Shown: piece after piece, positions 23,394 through 32,676 of the stretch
How positions within the stretch are numbered: the stretch's first letter is position 1
How the letters are laid out: every line of letters starts with the position of its first letter
NCBI GenBank assembly: GCA_002496425.1
Contig: DAJS01000002.1
Location: 16,836 to 56,142, forward strand
Length of the DNA stretch: 39,307 nt
Direction of reading: 5' to 3'
From: Acidilobaceae archaeon UBA162
Lineage (GTDB): Archaea; Thermoproteota; Thermoprotei_A; Sulfolobales; Acidilobaceae
Notes under the pieces: model-generated
What the model was told of the DNA's origin: nothing
What the model saw: the letters and a program-made list of their open reading frames with translations, nothing else
The model's database searches: none
Position numbers and translations under genes: made by a program

Positions 23394-24000
23394 CTACCCT
23401 CAGCCTTATGCTCCTCTCAGACACCTTGCCGTCGACACCTATCTTAAGCACATCAATGCCGTCACCGGTTGACGCGTCCCTCTCCATAGTTACCCTAAGC
23501 GAGTTCACGGCTAGCTGCTCAGCATCATCAAGACTAATGTCGTCACGGTATTGGCTTTCCATAAGTCCAAGGGCTGTCGTGGCGCCGCTACCAACCGCCA
23601 TGTACTTGTCCTCCGAGATGGAGCCCAATGAGTCCAGCGTGTAGAGCCTTGGGGACCCATCCCTATCTATGCCGCCCACCACTACCTCTATCATGAACGG
23701 CAGGAGCTTGTAGGAGTAAAGTATGCCTGAGAGCAACTTGGCCACTGAGTAAAGGCTCATGGGCTTTTCGTTGCTTAGCTCGTAGTAGCGGGTCTCGGCG
23801 CTCAGCATCCTGACTATCGCGCCCACGTCAGCGTAGAGCCCACTCATAGCACCGCCAACCCTGTTGTTTATAACGAACAGCTTCTTGGCGTTCCTGCTCA
23901 TCACGAAGGAGCCGTAGGCCATCCTCTTGTCTGTAGCCAAGACCACACCATCCTTAGCCCTAATGCCAACGGCTGTTCCCTGCAACAGCTCCTCAGCCAA
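23383..24000 (-). CDS. psmB: Proteasome beta subunit, likely the non-canonical second crenarchaeal form
   Basis: This is a ring subunit of the 20S proteasome core. KDGVVLATDKR and GSGATTALGLMESQY are family signatures. The mature N-terminus usually reads TTTVG; here it is GTAVG, so Thr1 aligns with Gly and the first Thr is at the next position. I start at the TTG at 24000, giving MAEELLQG before TAVG, a normal short propeptide. A TATA box at 24031-24040 and a gggag ribosome site support this. The frame stays open to 24084, but that stretch would contain the promoter. Crenarchaea usually have two beta genes, one of them inactive alone. Divergent from cdvB; followed by nfi. Confidence 0.85.
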   Translation of the reverse strand: MAEELLQGTAVGIRAKDGVVLATDKRMAYGSFVMSRNAKKLFVINNRVGGAMSGLYADVGAIVRMLSAETRYYELSNEKPMSLYSVAKLLSGILYSYKLLPFMIEVVVGGIDRDGSPRLYTLDSLGSISEDKYMAVGSGATTALGLMESQYRDDISLDDAEQLAVNSLRVTMERDASTGDGIDVLKIGVDGKVSERSIRLRVVEA

Positions 24001-24030
24001 CTTGACTCCCAGCCCTACCAATCCCAGCGT

Positions 24031-24040
24031 CTTTAAAAAG
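24031..24040 (-). promoter_or_regulatory. TATA-like box for psmB
   Basis: On the minus strand it reads ctttttaaag, about 33 bases ahead of the TTG at 24000. It lies in the 123-base region between psmB and cdvB, and inside the longer alternative reading of psmB. Confidence 0.5.
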
Positions 24041-24123
24041 GTTCGTAAGTCGAAGACGTAATACTTGGGCTCTCGCGCTAACACCCAGCAGCCGTTAAGC
24101 TATGCCACTGGAGGTCAAACGGA

Positions 24124-24942
24124 ATGCCTGGAGTCGCCGACATCTTCAGGAGGGTTATCGGCCGGATATCAGGCTACAGCAATGAGGACTCGTATGCTGA
24201 CGCCGCTTCGGGTGTGCAGGGGGATGGTATAAGCTATGATGATGTCTTAGCCCAGCTTCACATGGTCAAGGAGGAGATAGATAGGGCCAAGATAAGGCTC
24301 CAGGAGGAGATAATCAACTATCATGAGAGGCTCAAGAGCTCCCTCAAAAACAATGACCACGAATCCGTAATAATTAGCGCCTCCGAGCTCGCCCTTAAGA
24401 AGAAGGTCTACAAGGCTGTAGCTACCTACAGCAGCCTGCTGTCCCTGGCAATAGAGAGGATTAGGGACACCAGAAACCTTGAGACCATAGCCAAGACCAT
24501 AGCCTCTGTGAGCTATGCCATGCAGCACATGAGTGAGTACCTCGGCACGATAACCCCGGAGGTCTCGGCCTCGCTGCTGGCAGCCGCTGAGCACACAGAG
24601 AGCGTGATAAGGAAGGCAGGCCTGCTCGGCAGCATAGTCTCCGACGTCAAGAGCGTCTCCATGCTAGACCAGGAGGCCAGGCAGCTCATAGCTGAGGCGG
24701 CGAAGGAGGCTGCTGAGGAGACGGAGAGGGTGACTCCAGCTGTGCCTGAGAGCTTTGACCCAACAGCCCTCGAAACCAGGCTTATAGAATACATAAGGGC
24801 TAGCGGCGGTGTCGTGAAGATCTCCAAGGCTGCTGAGTCGCTGGGAGTGCCACCTGGGGTCATCAGGGAGCTGTTGGCAAGACTTGAGGCTAAGGGGTTC
24901 ATAAAGGTCGAACGCGTAGGAACCTATGTGCAGGGCGCCTGA
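24124..24942 (+). CDS. cdvB: ESCRT-III-like cell division protein CdvB
   Basis: This protein polymerises at midcell and helps constrict the membrane in crenarchaeal division. Residues 40-195 form the helical ESCRT-III core. Around 203-212 lies a proline motif (VTPAVPESFD) like the MIM2 that binds the MIT domain of CdvC. Residues 216-270 form a winged helix, the part that binds CdvA. This architecture marks true CdvB, not the shorter paralogues. The ATG follows ggaggt. cdvC follows 41 bases later; cdvA is not upstream, where psmB is found instead. Confidence 0.93.
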   Translation: MPGVADIFRRVIGRISGYSNEDSYADAASGVQGDGISYDDVLAQLHMVKEEIDRAKIRLQEEIINYHERLKSSLKNNDHESVIISASELALKKKVYKAVATYSSLLSLAIERIRDTRNLETIAKTIASVSYAMQHMSEYLGTITPEVSASLLAAAEHTESVIRKAGLLGSIVSDVKSVSMLDQEARQLIAEAAKEAAEETERVTPAVPESFDPTALETRLIEYIRASGGVVKISKAAESLGVPPGVIRELLARLEAKGFIKVERVGTYVQGA

Positions 24943-24983
24943 CCCTCTATAATTCTTTTAGTAAAGGCAATGTATGGCAAGCG

Positions 24984-26150
24984 GTGATGCTAATGACCGG
25001 CAGCCCAGTGCAGATGCTGGAGTCACTAGCACGGAAGAAGATAGAGGAGGCTCTGTGGTCCGAGAAGAACAAGGACTATCATACTGCCGCAGAGAAGTAC
25101 AGGAGAGCCGCTGAGGTCCTAGAGGAGATAGTCAGGAACTATCCTGATCACCCACTTGTAGGGGTCTATAGGAAGATGCTTTCAGAGGTCTACAGCAGGA
25201 TAAGGTATCTTGAGGCCAAGGCGGCACAGCCCCTCAGCGAGGGCGATGACCTTGTGAAAGTTGAGATAAAAGGGGATGAAAGGTCTGACAGCACTGAGCC
25301 ACCAGAATTTGTGCTCAGGGAGAAGCCTAAGGTCACATTCAACGATATAGCTGGCCTCGAGGCTGCCAAACAGGCGATAAGGGAGGCCATAATATATCCA
25401 GTTACAAGACCAGAGCTCTTCCCTCTTGGGTGGCCCAGGGGGATCCTCCTCTACGGACCTCCTGGCACCGGGAAGACCATGCTAGCCGCCGCAGTGGCTA
25501 ACGAGGTGGCTGGCGAGTTCCTCTACGTGGATGCTGCTAGCATAATGAGCAAGTGGCTTGGCGAGGGCGAGAAGAACGTCAAGAGGCTCTTCGACTACGC
25601 TAGATCAAGAGCCAGGTCCGGGGTGCCAGCCATAATATTCATTGACGAGGTTGACGCGCTCTTTGGTGTTCACTCTAACGAGGTGGGGGGAGAGGTCAGG
25701 GTGAGGAACCAGTTCCTGAAGGAGATGGATGGGCTTCAGGATAAGGGGGAGAGACTCCATGTCTACGTAATAGCTGCCACTAACAAACCATGGGCCCTTG
25801 ACGAGCCATTCATAAGGAGGTTCCAGAAGAGGATCTACGTCCCTCTGCCTGACTTTAACGCCAGGAAGCAGCTGCTTGAGATGATGCTCTCTAAGCTTCC
25901 AACCCCCGTCAAGGTCGATATAGACGTGCTTGCCAACAAGCTAGATGGCTACTCAGGGAGCGACATAAGGGACCTTGTTCAGGACGCCTATATGAGGATA
26001 GTGAGGGAGTACTTCGAGCAGGGCTCTAAGGCCCTCAGACCACTGACAGCAGAGGACTTCGAGGAGGTCATTAACTCCAGGAGGCCAAGTGTAGACGCCA
26101 AGATGCTGAGAGCTTATGAGGAGTGGAGTGAGCGGTTCAAGGCGCTTTAA
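24984..26150 (+). CDS. cdvC: Vps4-like AAA ATPase CdvC
   Basis: This ATPase remodels and disassembles CdvB-family polymers. An N-terminal MIT domain (about 10-80) precedes a single AAA module. Walker A is GPPGTGKT at 158-165, Walker B is IIFIDE at 217-222, and the arginine finger region is PFIRRFQKR. The C-terminal Vps4-type helices follow to residue 388. The GTG at 24984 and the adjacent ATG at 24987 are both possible starts. The 3' end overlaps the convergent methyltransferase gene by four bases. Confidence 0.95.
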   Translation: MMLMTGSPVQMLESLARKKIEEALWSEKNKDYHTAAEKYRRAAEVLEEIVRNYPDHPLVGVYRKMLSEVYSRIRYLEAKAAQPLSEGDDLVKVEIKGDERSDSTEPPEFVLREKPKVTFNDIAGLEAAKQAIREAIIYPVTRPELFPLGWPRGILLYGPPGTGKTMLAAAVANEVAGEFLYVDAASIMSKWLGEGEKNVKRLFDYARSRARSGVPAIIFIDEVDALFGVHSNEVGGEVRVRNQFLKEMDGLQDKGERLHVYVIAATNKPWALDEPFIRRFQKRIYVPLPDFNARKQLLEMMLSKLPTPVKVDIDVLANKLDGYSGSDIRDLVQDAYMRIVREYFEQGSKALRPLTAEDFEEVINSRRPSVDAKMLRAYEEWSERFKAL

Positions 26151-27031
26151 GTACTTACCCTGGTAGGCTTCCTAGCCACGATCCCCATCACTTTGGGCAC
26201 ATACCTCACATCCTCAAAGCCTGCTTCCTTAAGCCTTGAAGCAACTCTTGATGGGAAGCTGGCTCCCTTGGCCCTCCCGGGCTCACCAGTATAATGAAAT
26301 AGCCTGCCACCAGGCCTCAAGACCCTATAGAGCTCCTGGTAGAAGCTAGTGCTGTAGAGGGGACCACTTGATGCCGTCAGCCTGGGAGGGTCGTGAAGGA
26401 TGATGTCAAAGCGCTCATCCGCCAGCTGACCTACTATCTCGGCCGCGTCGCCATGAATCAAGCGCACCTTCTCAGAGCTAAGTCCGCGGCTCCAGGGGTT
26501 CCTCTCCGCCAGCCAGAGCACGTTCTCATCAACCTCTATAGTGATTATCAGCGAGGCCCCACTCTCGAGCGAGCTAATTGTTGTATAGCCGAGCCCTGTG
26601 CCTATCTCCAACACCCTTTGACCCCTCATGACCCCAAGGGCCCTTACCTTGGCCCTGGCATCCTCAAGCGGCGTGACGCCCTTGACCCTGTGCATGTGGA
26701 TACCATTTATCTCAAGGGTCGGTGCCGAGCCCTCAACAGGAACCAACTTGTAGTAATTGTTGGACCTTACCTCGGCCTCATAATAGGCGCCGCCAGGCTC
26801 CACCAGTAGCACCGACCTCCTCGAGCTGTGCTCCTCAAGGACTTCAGCCGCGACATTGTATGCGACACCCTCAAGGCTGATCACGAAGTCAGAGATGGTC
26901 TTAACGCACTTGGCCCTGAACAGGCCCAGGCCTACCGTTACCTCCCCGTCAACACAGCTGAGCAGCTGGAGCGACTCCTGGGGCGAGAGCGCAAGAACCG
27001 GAGCCTGCCTGTACTCGAAGATCTCAATCAA
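26147..27031 (-). CDS. Predicted archaeal SAM-dependent methyltransferase (COG2521-like)
   Basis: The C-terminal half is a Rossmann methyltransferase: VLEIGTGLGYTT (SAM-binding), TIEVDE, and a post-motif-4 IILHDPPR in place of the NPPY of N6-adenine enzymes. The N-terminal 140 residues form an extra domain with few marks. The family is archaeal and, as far as I know, has no defined substrate. It begins 13 bases after herA in the same direction, making it the fifth gene of the mre11 operon. Confidence 0.82.
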   Translation of the reverse strand: MIEIFEYRQAPVLALSPQESLQLLSCVDGEVTVGLGLFRAKCVKTISDFVISLEGVAYNVAAEVLEEHSSRRSVLLVEPGGAYYEAEVRSNNYYKLVPVEGSAPTLEINGIHMHRVKGVTPLEDARAKVRALGVMRGQRVLEIGTGLGYTTISSLESGASLIITIEVDENVLWLAERNPWSRGLSSEKVRLIHGDAAEIVGQLADERFDIILHDPPRLTASSGPLYSTSFYQELYRVLRPGGRLFHYTGEPGRAKGASFPSRVASRLKEAGFEDVRYVPKVMGIVARKPTRVST

Positions 27032-27044
27032 CGGGAGCCCTCGT

Positions 27045-28628
27045 TTACAGGCCCCAGTCCCTCATCATGTCCGCGGCGCTACGCCCTGAACTCCTTGACT
27101 GTGATTCCATCCACTCCTTAACTACGTCTACGTCACCGCCGCCCTTCTTACCCTCGCAGAGGTCTATCTTAACCACTGCCGGTAGCTTAACCATGCTTCC
27201 CAGCACCACGGCCTCGCCAGGATTAAGGGCTGGCAGCAAACCCGCTAGGTCCTCGCTCAGCTCCTCGCTGGCCTCCTGGACGTACGTTATGTCCTGGGGC
27301 TCTACCATGCGGAGTATGATCTTGTTATTGGTCTGGCTCAGCACGTTTGGATCAACGTTCCTCGGCCTCTGGCTCACAATAACAAGACCTATCCCGAACT
27401 TCCTGCCCTCCCTAGCCACCCTGCCGGCCCAGTACTTGGTCAAGGTGTCCCTGTCGCGAGGCACTAACACGTGAGCCTCCTCTATGAACACAATTATTGG
27501 CGTGGGGTAACCATCCTTGCCCTCAGTTACCTTATACCTCTTCCTCTCGATTAGTAGCCTCCTCAGATAGTGACTTACCACAGCGTCCGCCGCCCTCTCG
27601 TCAAGTCCGCTCAGGTCGAACACGTTCAGCATGTTAGGCTTTATGACTTTTGTAAGCTGGAGGGATACGCCATCCCTTATTACGTCGCCGTACTTATCGA
27701 TCAAGTCATTAACTCTATTAAGGGCCCCCTGCGCCCCCTCATCATTCATTGCCTCAAGTCTTTTGCGAAGCTCATCAATGAGCGCTGGCTCGTTGTCGCT
27801 TGGCACGCTACTGAGTGGGCTCACCTTCTTTGTTGCACTCTTCCACGCTTCCCTCAGAGCCCTCTCTTGGTTTGTCGCGTTTCTTGGCAGGTCTATCAGC
27901 TCTATCAGCTCGTCAAAGCCCATAACCCATGGATTTATACCAGGCTTTGAAACCTCGTTGACTTTATCGTCTGGCAGGCCTAACTTGCCGTACTCACCAT
28001 GCATGTCAAAGATAACCACTGTGCCTCCCAGCCCGTCCACGATCTTCCTAGCAAGGACGCAGACAGCGTTGCTCTTGCCGCCGCCGGTGACGGCAAGCAC
28101 GGCCAGGTGCCTCGTCAGCCTATTAACGTTGATCCTGTACCTGACCTTCTCGTTAGCCAGCAAGTGCCCTATGTCTATCCAGGGCCCGCTATCCGACCGC
28201 TCGGCACCGAATACCCGTTCAAGCACCTCATCATTAACCTCATAGACCGTGGTGCCAGGCGTCGGAGGCACCTTGGGCAGCTGCACCAAGCCCTTTCCGA
28301 GCAGCTCGTCAAACATGCTGAGCCACCTCACGTTGCCCTTGACGTAGATTGACGCCATCTGCGGGTTCTCCCTTAGGAGCCTTATGGCCTCGCCCACCGA
28401 CTCCGGGCTGTTGACATCGCTTGTCAGGAGGCCGCTGCCAGCAGTCACCGACTCCACGACGCCAAACACGCAACCCTTAGGGCTCTGCGACACGACGTAT
28501 GTGCCCACCTGAGGTATTGAAGAACCCTTGAACAGGACCATGCTGACCTCTGTCCTGCTCTCGCCCACTATCCAGCCCAGCTCATTCCCCAGGTTCTTAC
28601 AGGCCTCACTAGACGCCAAGTAGATCAC
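27045..28628 (-). CDS. herA: DNA double-strand-break repair helicase HerA
   Basis: This hexameric FtsK/HerA-type translocase powers end resection together with NurA. An N-terminal beta-barrel (HAS-like, residues 1-120) precedes the motor. Walker A reads TGGGKSNAV near residue 180, FDMHGEYGK follows, Walker B is VFIEEAHVLVP, and VSQRPRNVD is sensor-like. Length 527. It starts three bases after the nurA stop. Confidence 0.95.
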   Translation of the reverse strand: MIYLASSEACKNLGNELGWIVGESRTEVSMVLFKGSSIPQVGTYVVSQSPKGCVFGVVESVTAGSGLLTSDVNSPESVGEAIRLLRENPQMASIYVKGNVRWLSMFDELLGKGLVQLPKVPPTPGTTVYEVNDEVLERVFGAERSDSGPWIDIGHLLANEKVRYRINVNRLTRHLAVLAVTGGGKSNAVCVLARKIVDGLGGTVVIFDMHGEYGKLGLPDDKVNEVSKPGINPWVMGFDELIELIDLPRNATNQERALREAWKSATKKVSPLSSVPSDNEPALIDELRKRLEAMNDEGAQGALNRVNDLIDKYGDVIRDGVSLQLTKVIKPNMLNVFDLSGLDERAADAVVSHYLRRLLIERKRYKVTEGKDGYPTPIIVFIEEAHVLVPRDRDTLTKYWAGRVAREGRKFGIGLVIVSQRPRNVDPNVLSQTNNKIILRMVEPQDITYVQEASEELSEDLAGLLPALNPGEAVVLGSMVKLPAVVKIDLCEGKKGGGDVDVVKEWMESQSRSSGRSAADMMRDWGL

Positions 28629-28631
28629 CCC

Positions 28632-29930
28632 CTACAACCTTAACACGCTCCTGCTCTCAGGCACGAGCTCGATCCCAAGGGCCCTCATCAGTCCATCCAT
28701 CTCCTCCTTACCTAGCCTTGCGTTGGCGTCGGCAGTTATGAGCGGTATTGGATAGCCCTCCCTTGACAGCGGCAGGGCCCTCACCCTTGACAGGGCATCC
28801 CTGGCTAGCTGGCCTGGGTCACTAACTTCAGACATGTCGTAGACCACGTCAACCCTGAGCACATAGCCCATCTCCTTCAGCCTAGCATAGGTAGCGACGA
28901 CCCCAATCCTCTCGTAGAACTCCCTTAGGCCCAGCACCTCAGGGTAGAGGCGCCTCGAGACCTCAGACCTTTCCCTCACATTGACCTCAGGAAAGCCATA
29001 ATAGGTGTACATGTCACCAGCGAACGCAATCACGTAGCCTGGCCCATGCTCGTGCCTTGAGGCCAGGTACATCTCGATCATGTGTACGTCTGGCACGTCT
29101 GTGTTACAGAGCTTGGTAGACCTGCTGGTCTTAACTATGAATACTGGCAGGGAGCCGTTGCGCAACACTGCCTCCAGGGCCTCCTTATAGGCGAGGAGGC
29201 GCTCCAAGGACTCAATGCTTGATATCCAAGAGTACCTCTCGGCTGGGGGCAGGCTTTGGCTCTTGATGACTTCAATGGTCACACTCTCAAGCGCTCCAGT
29301 CTTGGCCAGCTTCAACAGGAGGCGCGGCATCAGGGGTCTCTTGATGGCCTTAGCTATTATCTCAGCGGCGCAGTCCTCATCAACACTATTGCACGTGGCG
29401 TTGCTGAGCCCGTCCAAGATACCTCTCTCATACTTGGAGGCCTCCCTCACAGCTCTGGCCAGCGCCTTCAATGCGTCATCCCAGTTCAGCCTCTTGGAAA
29501 TCTTGCCCCACATAAGTGGTGGGGATCCGTCGAAGAGAGCCACTCCACTTCTTGGTGCTGCCTGGGCGGCAACGTTGGCCTCAAGCACCTGCCTGTAGAC
29601 AGCTATCCTGGCCCCCATCCTGTAGCTCTGAGGTACTAGGAGTCCGACGAACCCTCTCTCGAAGCGACTCGGCGACTCGGCGCTGGACTCGAAGCGGGCT
29701 GCCCACCCCTTTGCCGCCACCACGGTATATGTTCTCAGGTTGCGCCTGTCGTTACCTCCATCCTCCGCGGAGTACTGCTGCGCGTGAGGATAAGGGCTGG
29801 GAGCGTCGAGCCACGTTATCTCCCTCTCCTCATGGTTCTCGTCGTAGCACGCAGGCCTAGGGGATTTGACTAACAACGCGAGGGTCTCCCTGAACTCCCT
29901 GGCCTCGAGCAGGAGCGAGGGTGTCAGCAT
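28632..29930 (-). CDS. nurA: 5'-3' nuclease NurA
   Basis: This nuclease forms a complex with HerA and degrades the 5' strand at broken ends. The catalytic Asp is in GVALFDGSPP, and late acidic residues occur in PLITADANARLGKEEMD. I start at the ATG at 29930 (MLTPSLLLEAREF), one base after the rad50 stop. A longer frame reaching 30011 lies inside rad50 and has an Arg-rich, non-family sequence. The protein has 432 residues, somewhat longer than in Sulfolobus. Confidence 0.9.
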   Translation of the reverse strand: MLTPSLLLEAREFRETLALLVKSPRPACYDENHEEREITWLDAPSPYPHAQQYSAEDGGNDRRNLRTYTVVAAKGWAARFESSAESPSRFERGFVGLLVPQSYRMGARIAVYRQVLEANVAAQAAPRSGVALFDGSPPLMWGKISKRLNWDDALKALARAVREASKYERGILDGLSNATCNSVDEDCAAEIIAKAIKRPLMPRLLLKLAKTGALESVTIEVIKSQSLPPAERYSWISSIESLERLLAYKEALEAVLRNGSLPVFIVKTSRSTKLCNTDVPDVHMIEMYLASRHEHGPGYVIAFAGDMYTYYGFPEVNVRERSEVSRRLYPEVLGLREFYERIGVVATYARLKEMGYVLRVDVVYDMSEVSDPGQLARDALSRVRALPLSREGYPIPLITADANARLGKEEMDGLMRALGIELVPESRSVLRL

Positions 29931-29931
29931 G

Positions 29932-32676
29932 CTAATCCTCCTCGCACAATATCTGGGACGCGCCCTGTGGGCCCTTCGAGACGTGACACGTGCGGTCCAT
30001 GTAGTCCACAAGGTCGCTGTGATGAGTTATTATGAGCAGCTGTCTCACAAGCCCTTCCTCGGCCAGGTGGCCCAGTATCTCCATGAGGTGCCTCCTCCTC
30101 TCCTCGTCAAGCATGTCAGTGGGCTCATCAAGGAGCAGGAAGCCTATCTTGGACTGGAGCACCCTGTTGAGGGCTATTATATAGGCCAGGGATACCACTA
30201 CCTGCTCGCCGCCGCTGAGGGATGAAAACTGCCTCTCGTTGCCCTGCCTGTCCAATATGGCGAACTCAAAGGAGTCCTCGGACTCCCTTACCTCTATGCT
30301 TGAGTAGTCAAGCCCAAACTGCTGGAATGCCTCATTCATGGCGTTTTCGAGGTCTATGAGCGCACGCCTGTAGAGGGCCCTGCCGAGCCTGTCAAAGGCT
30401 GTGAGGGCCCCCAGGCCGGCGTCAAGCTTATCAAGCGCCTTGCTGAGCTCCTGAACCCTAGCGTCAATGTCACTTAGCTCTTCATTCATCTTCTCCAGGC
30501 TGGCCTTGACTGAGGCTAGCTCTCTGCTCAGCTCGTCCCTTCTCTTGCCAATCTCGGCCAGCCTGTCCTGCAGCTTTGCGCATCTATTCTTAGCCTCCTT
30601 TAGGTCCGCCAGCTCCTTCTCCAAGTCCTTGACCCTGCCCTCTACCTGCTTTACCTCCTCCTCAATCTCCTTAACGCTACTTTGCGCGTCACGCAGCTGC
30701 TCCTCAAGGAGACCAACGCGGGCTGCCTCGGACTGCGCCTCCTGCACAGCCCTTCTGGCCTCAGCGAGGTCCTTGGCCTTAGTGGCTCTCAGGACCTCTG
30801 AGGTTAGCTGTTGAACAGTGTCCTCCAGCTCCTTGAGCTCCTCTTTCTTCCTCTCCAGCTCCTTGATAAGCGCTGGCACCTGCTCGACGCCGACGCCCAG
30901 GTCCTTCAGCCTCTGCTGAGCTGCCAGATACCTTGAGTTGAGGTCCTCAAGCTCCTTGACCCTTCTCTCCACCTCCTCCCTCTCCTTGCTCAGGCTGCTA
31001 AGCCTCTTCATGACATCATCAAGAGCCTCAAGTCCCTTGCTGAGCTCCGTGATATTGCTAAGTATCTCCCTCAGCTGCGCAATGGCTCTTCCAGCCCTGT
31101 CGAGCAGCTCCCTGCTCCTCCTCAGGATCTCCTCGTCGGCCGTGAGTTTGTCCCTGAGCCTGTGGAACTCCTCCTCTACCTCCTTCAGCTCGCCCGCGTA
31201 CCTCTCCTTGAGCTCCTTCGCCTTCTCAGCCGTGAGCCTTGAACCGCAGACAGGGCAACTGGTCGAATCCTTAGCCGAAGTCAGCACGCCGAGTATCTCC
31301 CTTAGGTTCTCTGCTTGCGCGCTGAGCCTCTCGACCTGGGCACGCTCATCCTCAATAGCCTTTTCCATCGACTCCGCCTGTTCTCTCAGCGACTTCAGGC
31401 GTTCATCGGAGAGCCTGAGGACGTCCTCGAGAGAGGCTCCCGTGGGAAGGCCAAGCGCCTTGGCAAGCTCGTCAGCGAGTCCTCTGGCCCTGCCGATGAG
31501 CTCATCATAGCTCTTCTTCCTCGCCTCAAGGCTTCCTGCCTGCCCTGAGAGTGCCCTCTCCTCCTCCACTATCCTGGCAAGCTGGTCCCTGAGCCTCTCG
31601 TACTCCTTGTGCGCCTGCTCGAGCGAGCTGAACTGAATCCATGACCTCTCAACCTCTGAGAGCCTGTCAACCTCGGCCCTGAGCTTTAGGGCCCTTGACG
31701 TAAGGTCGTCGACCTTTAGCAGGCTGTCCTTAAGCGCCGCCAGTGTAGCACGCTCCTTTGCTCTACTAAGCTGGGCCTGCAGCTCCTGTTCCTTGCTCCT
31801 CGCACGCTTAAGCCCTTCCATTAGCTTCCTCAGCTGCTCCTGTAGTTCCCTGTAGTTAGACTCGATAACTTCATAGGAGGCAGCCCTATCGCAGATCTCC
31901 TTGGATTCCTGCTCGGCCTTCCTGAGCTCGTCCTCTACGCTTGAGAGCTCAGCACTGAGCTTTGTCTCACGGCCTCTCAGCTCCCTCAGGCCGTCAAGCA
32001 GGCGCTTCTTCTCATCCTTGGCACTGTCAAGGCTCTTTATTATGGTGTCCCTTCTCCTGGGCCCTATCTCTACGGCAAGTATTGGCATGCCCCTGACAGA
32101 GGCCTGCACTGTGTGGCCCTTGATGCTCTCCTGCGCAACTCTCAGGTGTGGTATCCCTATGGCGTTCTCAAGGAGCTCCTTCAGCCTCTTGCCTGACTGG
32201 GATATTATCGAGGACAGCTCGATAAGCCCTCCCTGCCTCACTATTATTGCCGTGTCGAGGAAGTCCCCATAGTTGACCGCGGCGCTTATGCCCAGTACTC
32301 TAGCGATCTCGGCCGGATAATCCTTGGCCGTGGCCGTAACGAGCTTTTGTCCTTCCTTCAGCGTAACGCTTGACGTGGCAGAGCCACGTCTGCCGCGCGC
32401 CGTAATTGACGCCGAGACCTCGACGACAGGATCCCTGTCGTTAATGTCCTCAAGGATCAGCCTGACCCTGGCACTAGAGGAGCCGGCCCTTATCAGGTCG
32501 GCCAACCTGCCCCTCCAGCCCCTCAGCGTAAGCGCGAAGTTTATCGCCTCGAGGATGCTGGTCTTCCCTGCCCCGTTCTCGCCTACCAGCGCTGTACTGC
32601 CCTCTGAGAGGTCAAGTACGGTCCTCCTATGGCTGAGAAAGTTCTCCAGCTCAACCCTCTTGATTATGTAAGTCAT
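29932..32676 (-). CDS. rad50: DNA double-strand-break repair ATPase Rad50
   Basis: This is an SMC-like ATPase that tethers DNA ends with Mre11. Walker A is GENGAGKTS at residues 32-40. Two long charged coiled-coil arms flank the zinc hook CPVCG near residue 473. The signature LSGGEQVVVSLAYI and the Walker B LLLDEPTDMLD close the C-terminal half. Total 914 residues. The ATG overlaps the mre11 stop (ATGA). Confidence 0.97.
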   Translation of the reverse strand: MTYIIKRVELENFLSHRRTVLDLSEGSTALVGENGAGKTSILEAINFALTLRGWRGRLADLIRAGSSSARVRLILEDINDRDPVVEVSASITARGRRGSATSSVTLKEGQKLVTATAKDYPAEIARVLGISAAVNYGDFLDTAIIVRQGGLIELSSIISQSGKRLKELLENAIGIPHLRVAQESIKGHTVQASVRGMPILAVEIGPRRRDTIIKSLDSAKDEKKRLLDGLRELRGRETKLSAELSSVEDELRKAEQESKEICDRAASYEVIESNYRELQEQLRKLMEGLKRARSKEQELQAQLSRAKERATLAALKDSLLKVDDLTSRALKLRAEVDRLSEVERSWIQFSSLEQAHKEYERLRDQLARIVEEERALSGQAGSLEARKKSYDELIGRARGLADELAKALGLPTGASLEDVLRLSDERLKSLREQAESMEKAIEDERAQVERLSAQAENLREILGVLTSAKDSTSCPVCGSRLTAEKAKELKERYAGELKEVEEEFHRLRDKLTADEEILRRSRELLDRAGRAIAQLREILSNITELSKGLEALDDVMKRLSSLSKEREEVERRVKELEDLNSRYLAAQQRLKDLGVGVEQVPALIKELERKKEELKELEDTVQQLTSEVLRATKAKDLAEARRAVQEAQSEAARVGLLEEQLRDAQSSVKEIEEEVKQVEGRVKDLEKELADLKEAKNRCAKLQDRLAEIGKRRDELSRELASVKASLEKMNEELSDIDARVQELSKALDKLDAGLGALTAFDRLGRALYRRALIDLENAMNEAFQQFGLDYSSIEVRESEDSFEFAILDRQGNERQFSSLSGGEQVVVSLAYIIALNRVLQSKIGFLLLDEPTDMLDEERRRHLMEILGHLAEEGLVRQLLIITHHSDLVDYMDRTCHVSKGPQGASQILCEED

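Noticed and set aside
24001..24084. 28-codon N-terminal extension of psmB
   Set aside because: It covers a TATA-like box and lacks beta-subunit similarity; the TTG at 24000 has a ribosome site and gives a normal leader.
27067..28352. Long plus-strand frames opposite herA
   Set aside because: Shadows of a strongly supported gene; no start signals or family motifs.
30467..31510. Ser/Leu-rich plus-strand frames opposite rad50
   Set aside because: Antisense shadows of the Glu/Lys/Arg/Leu-rich coiled coil; no family features.
30800..31700. Apparent repeats of ctcctt / gagctc in the rad50 region
   Set aside because: These come from the heptad-biased Glu/Leu/Lys codons of the coiled coil, not from a DNA repeat or CRISPR array.
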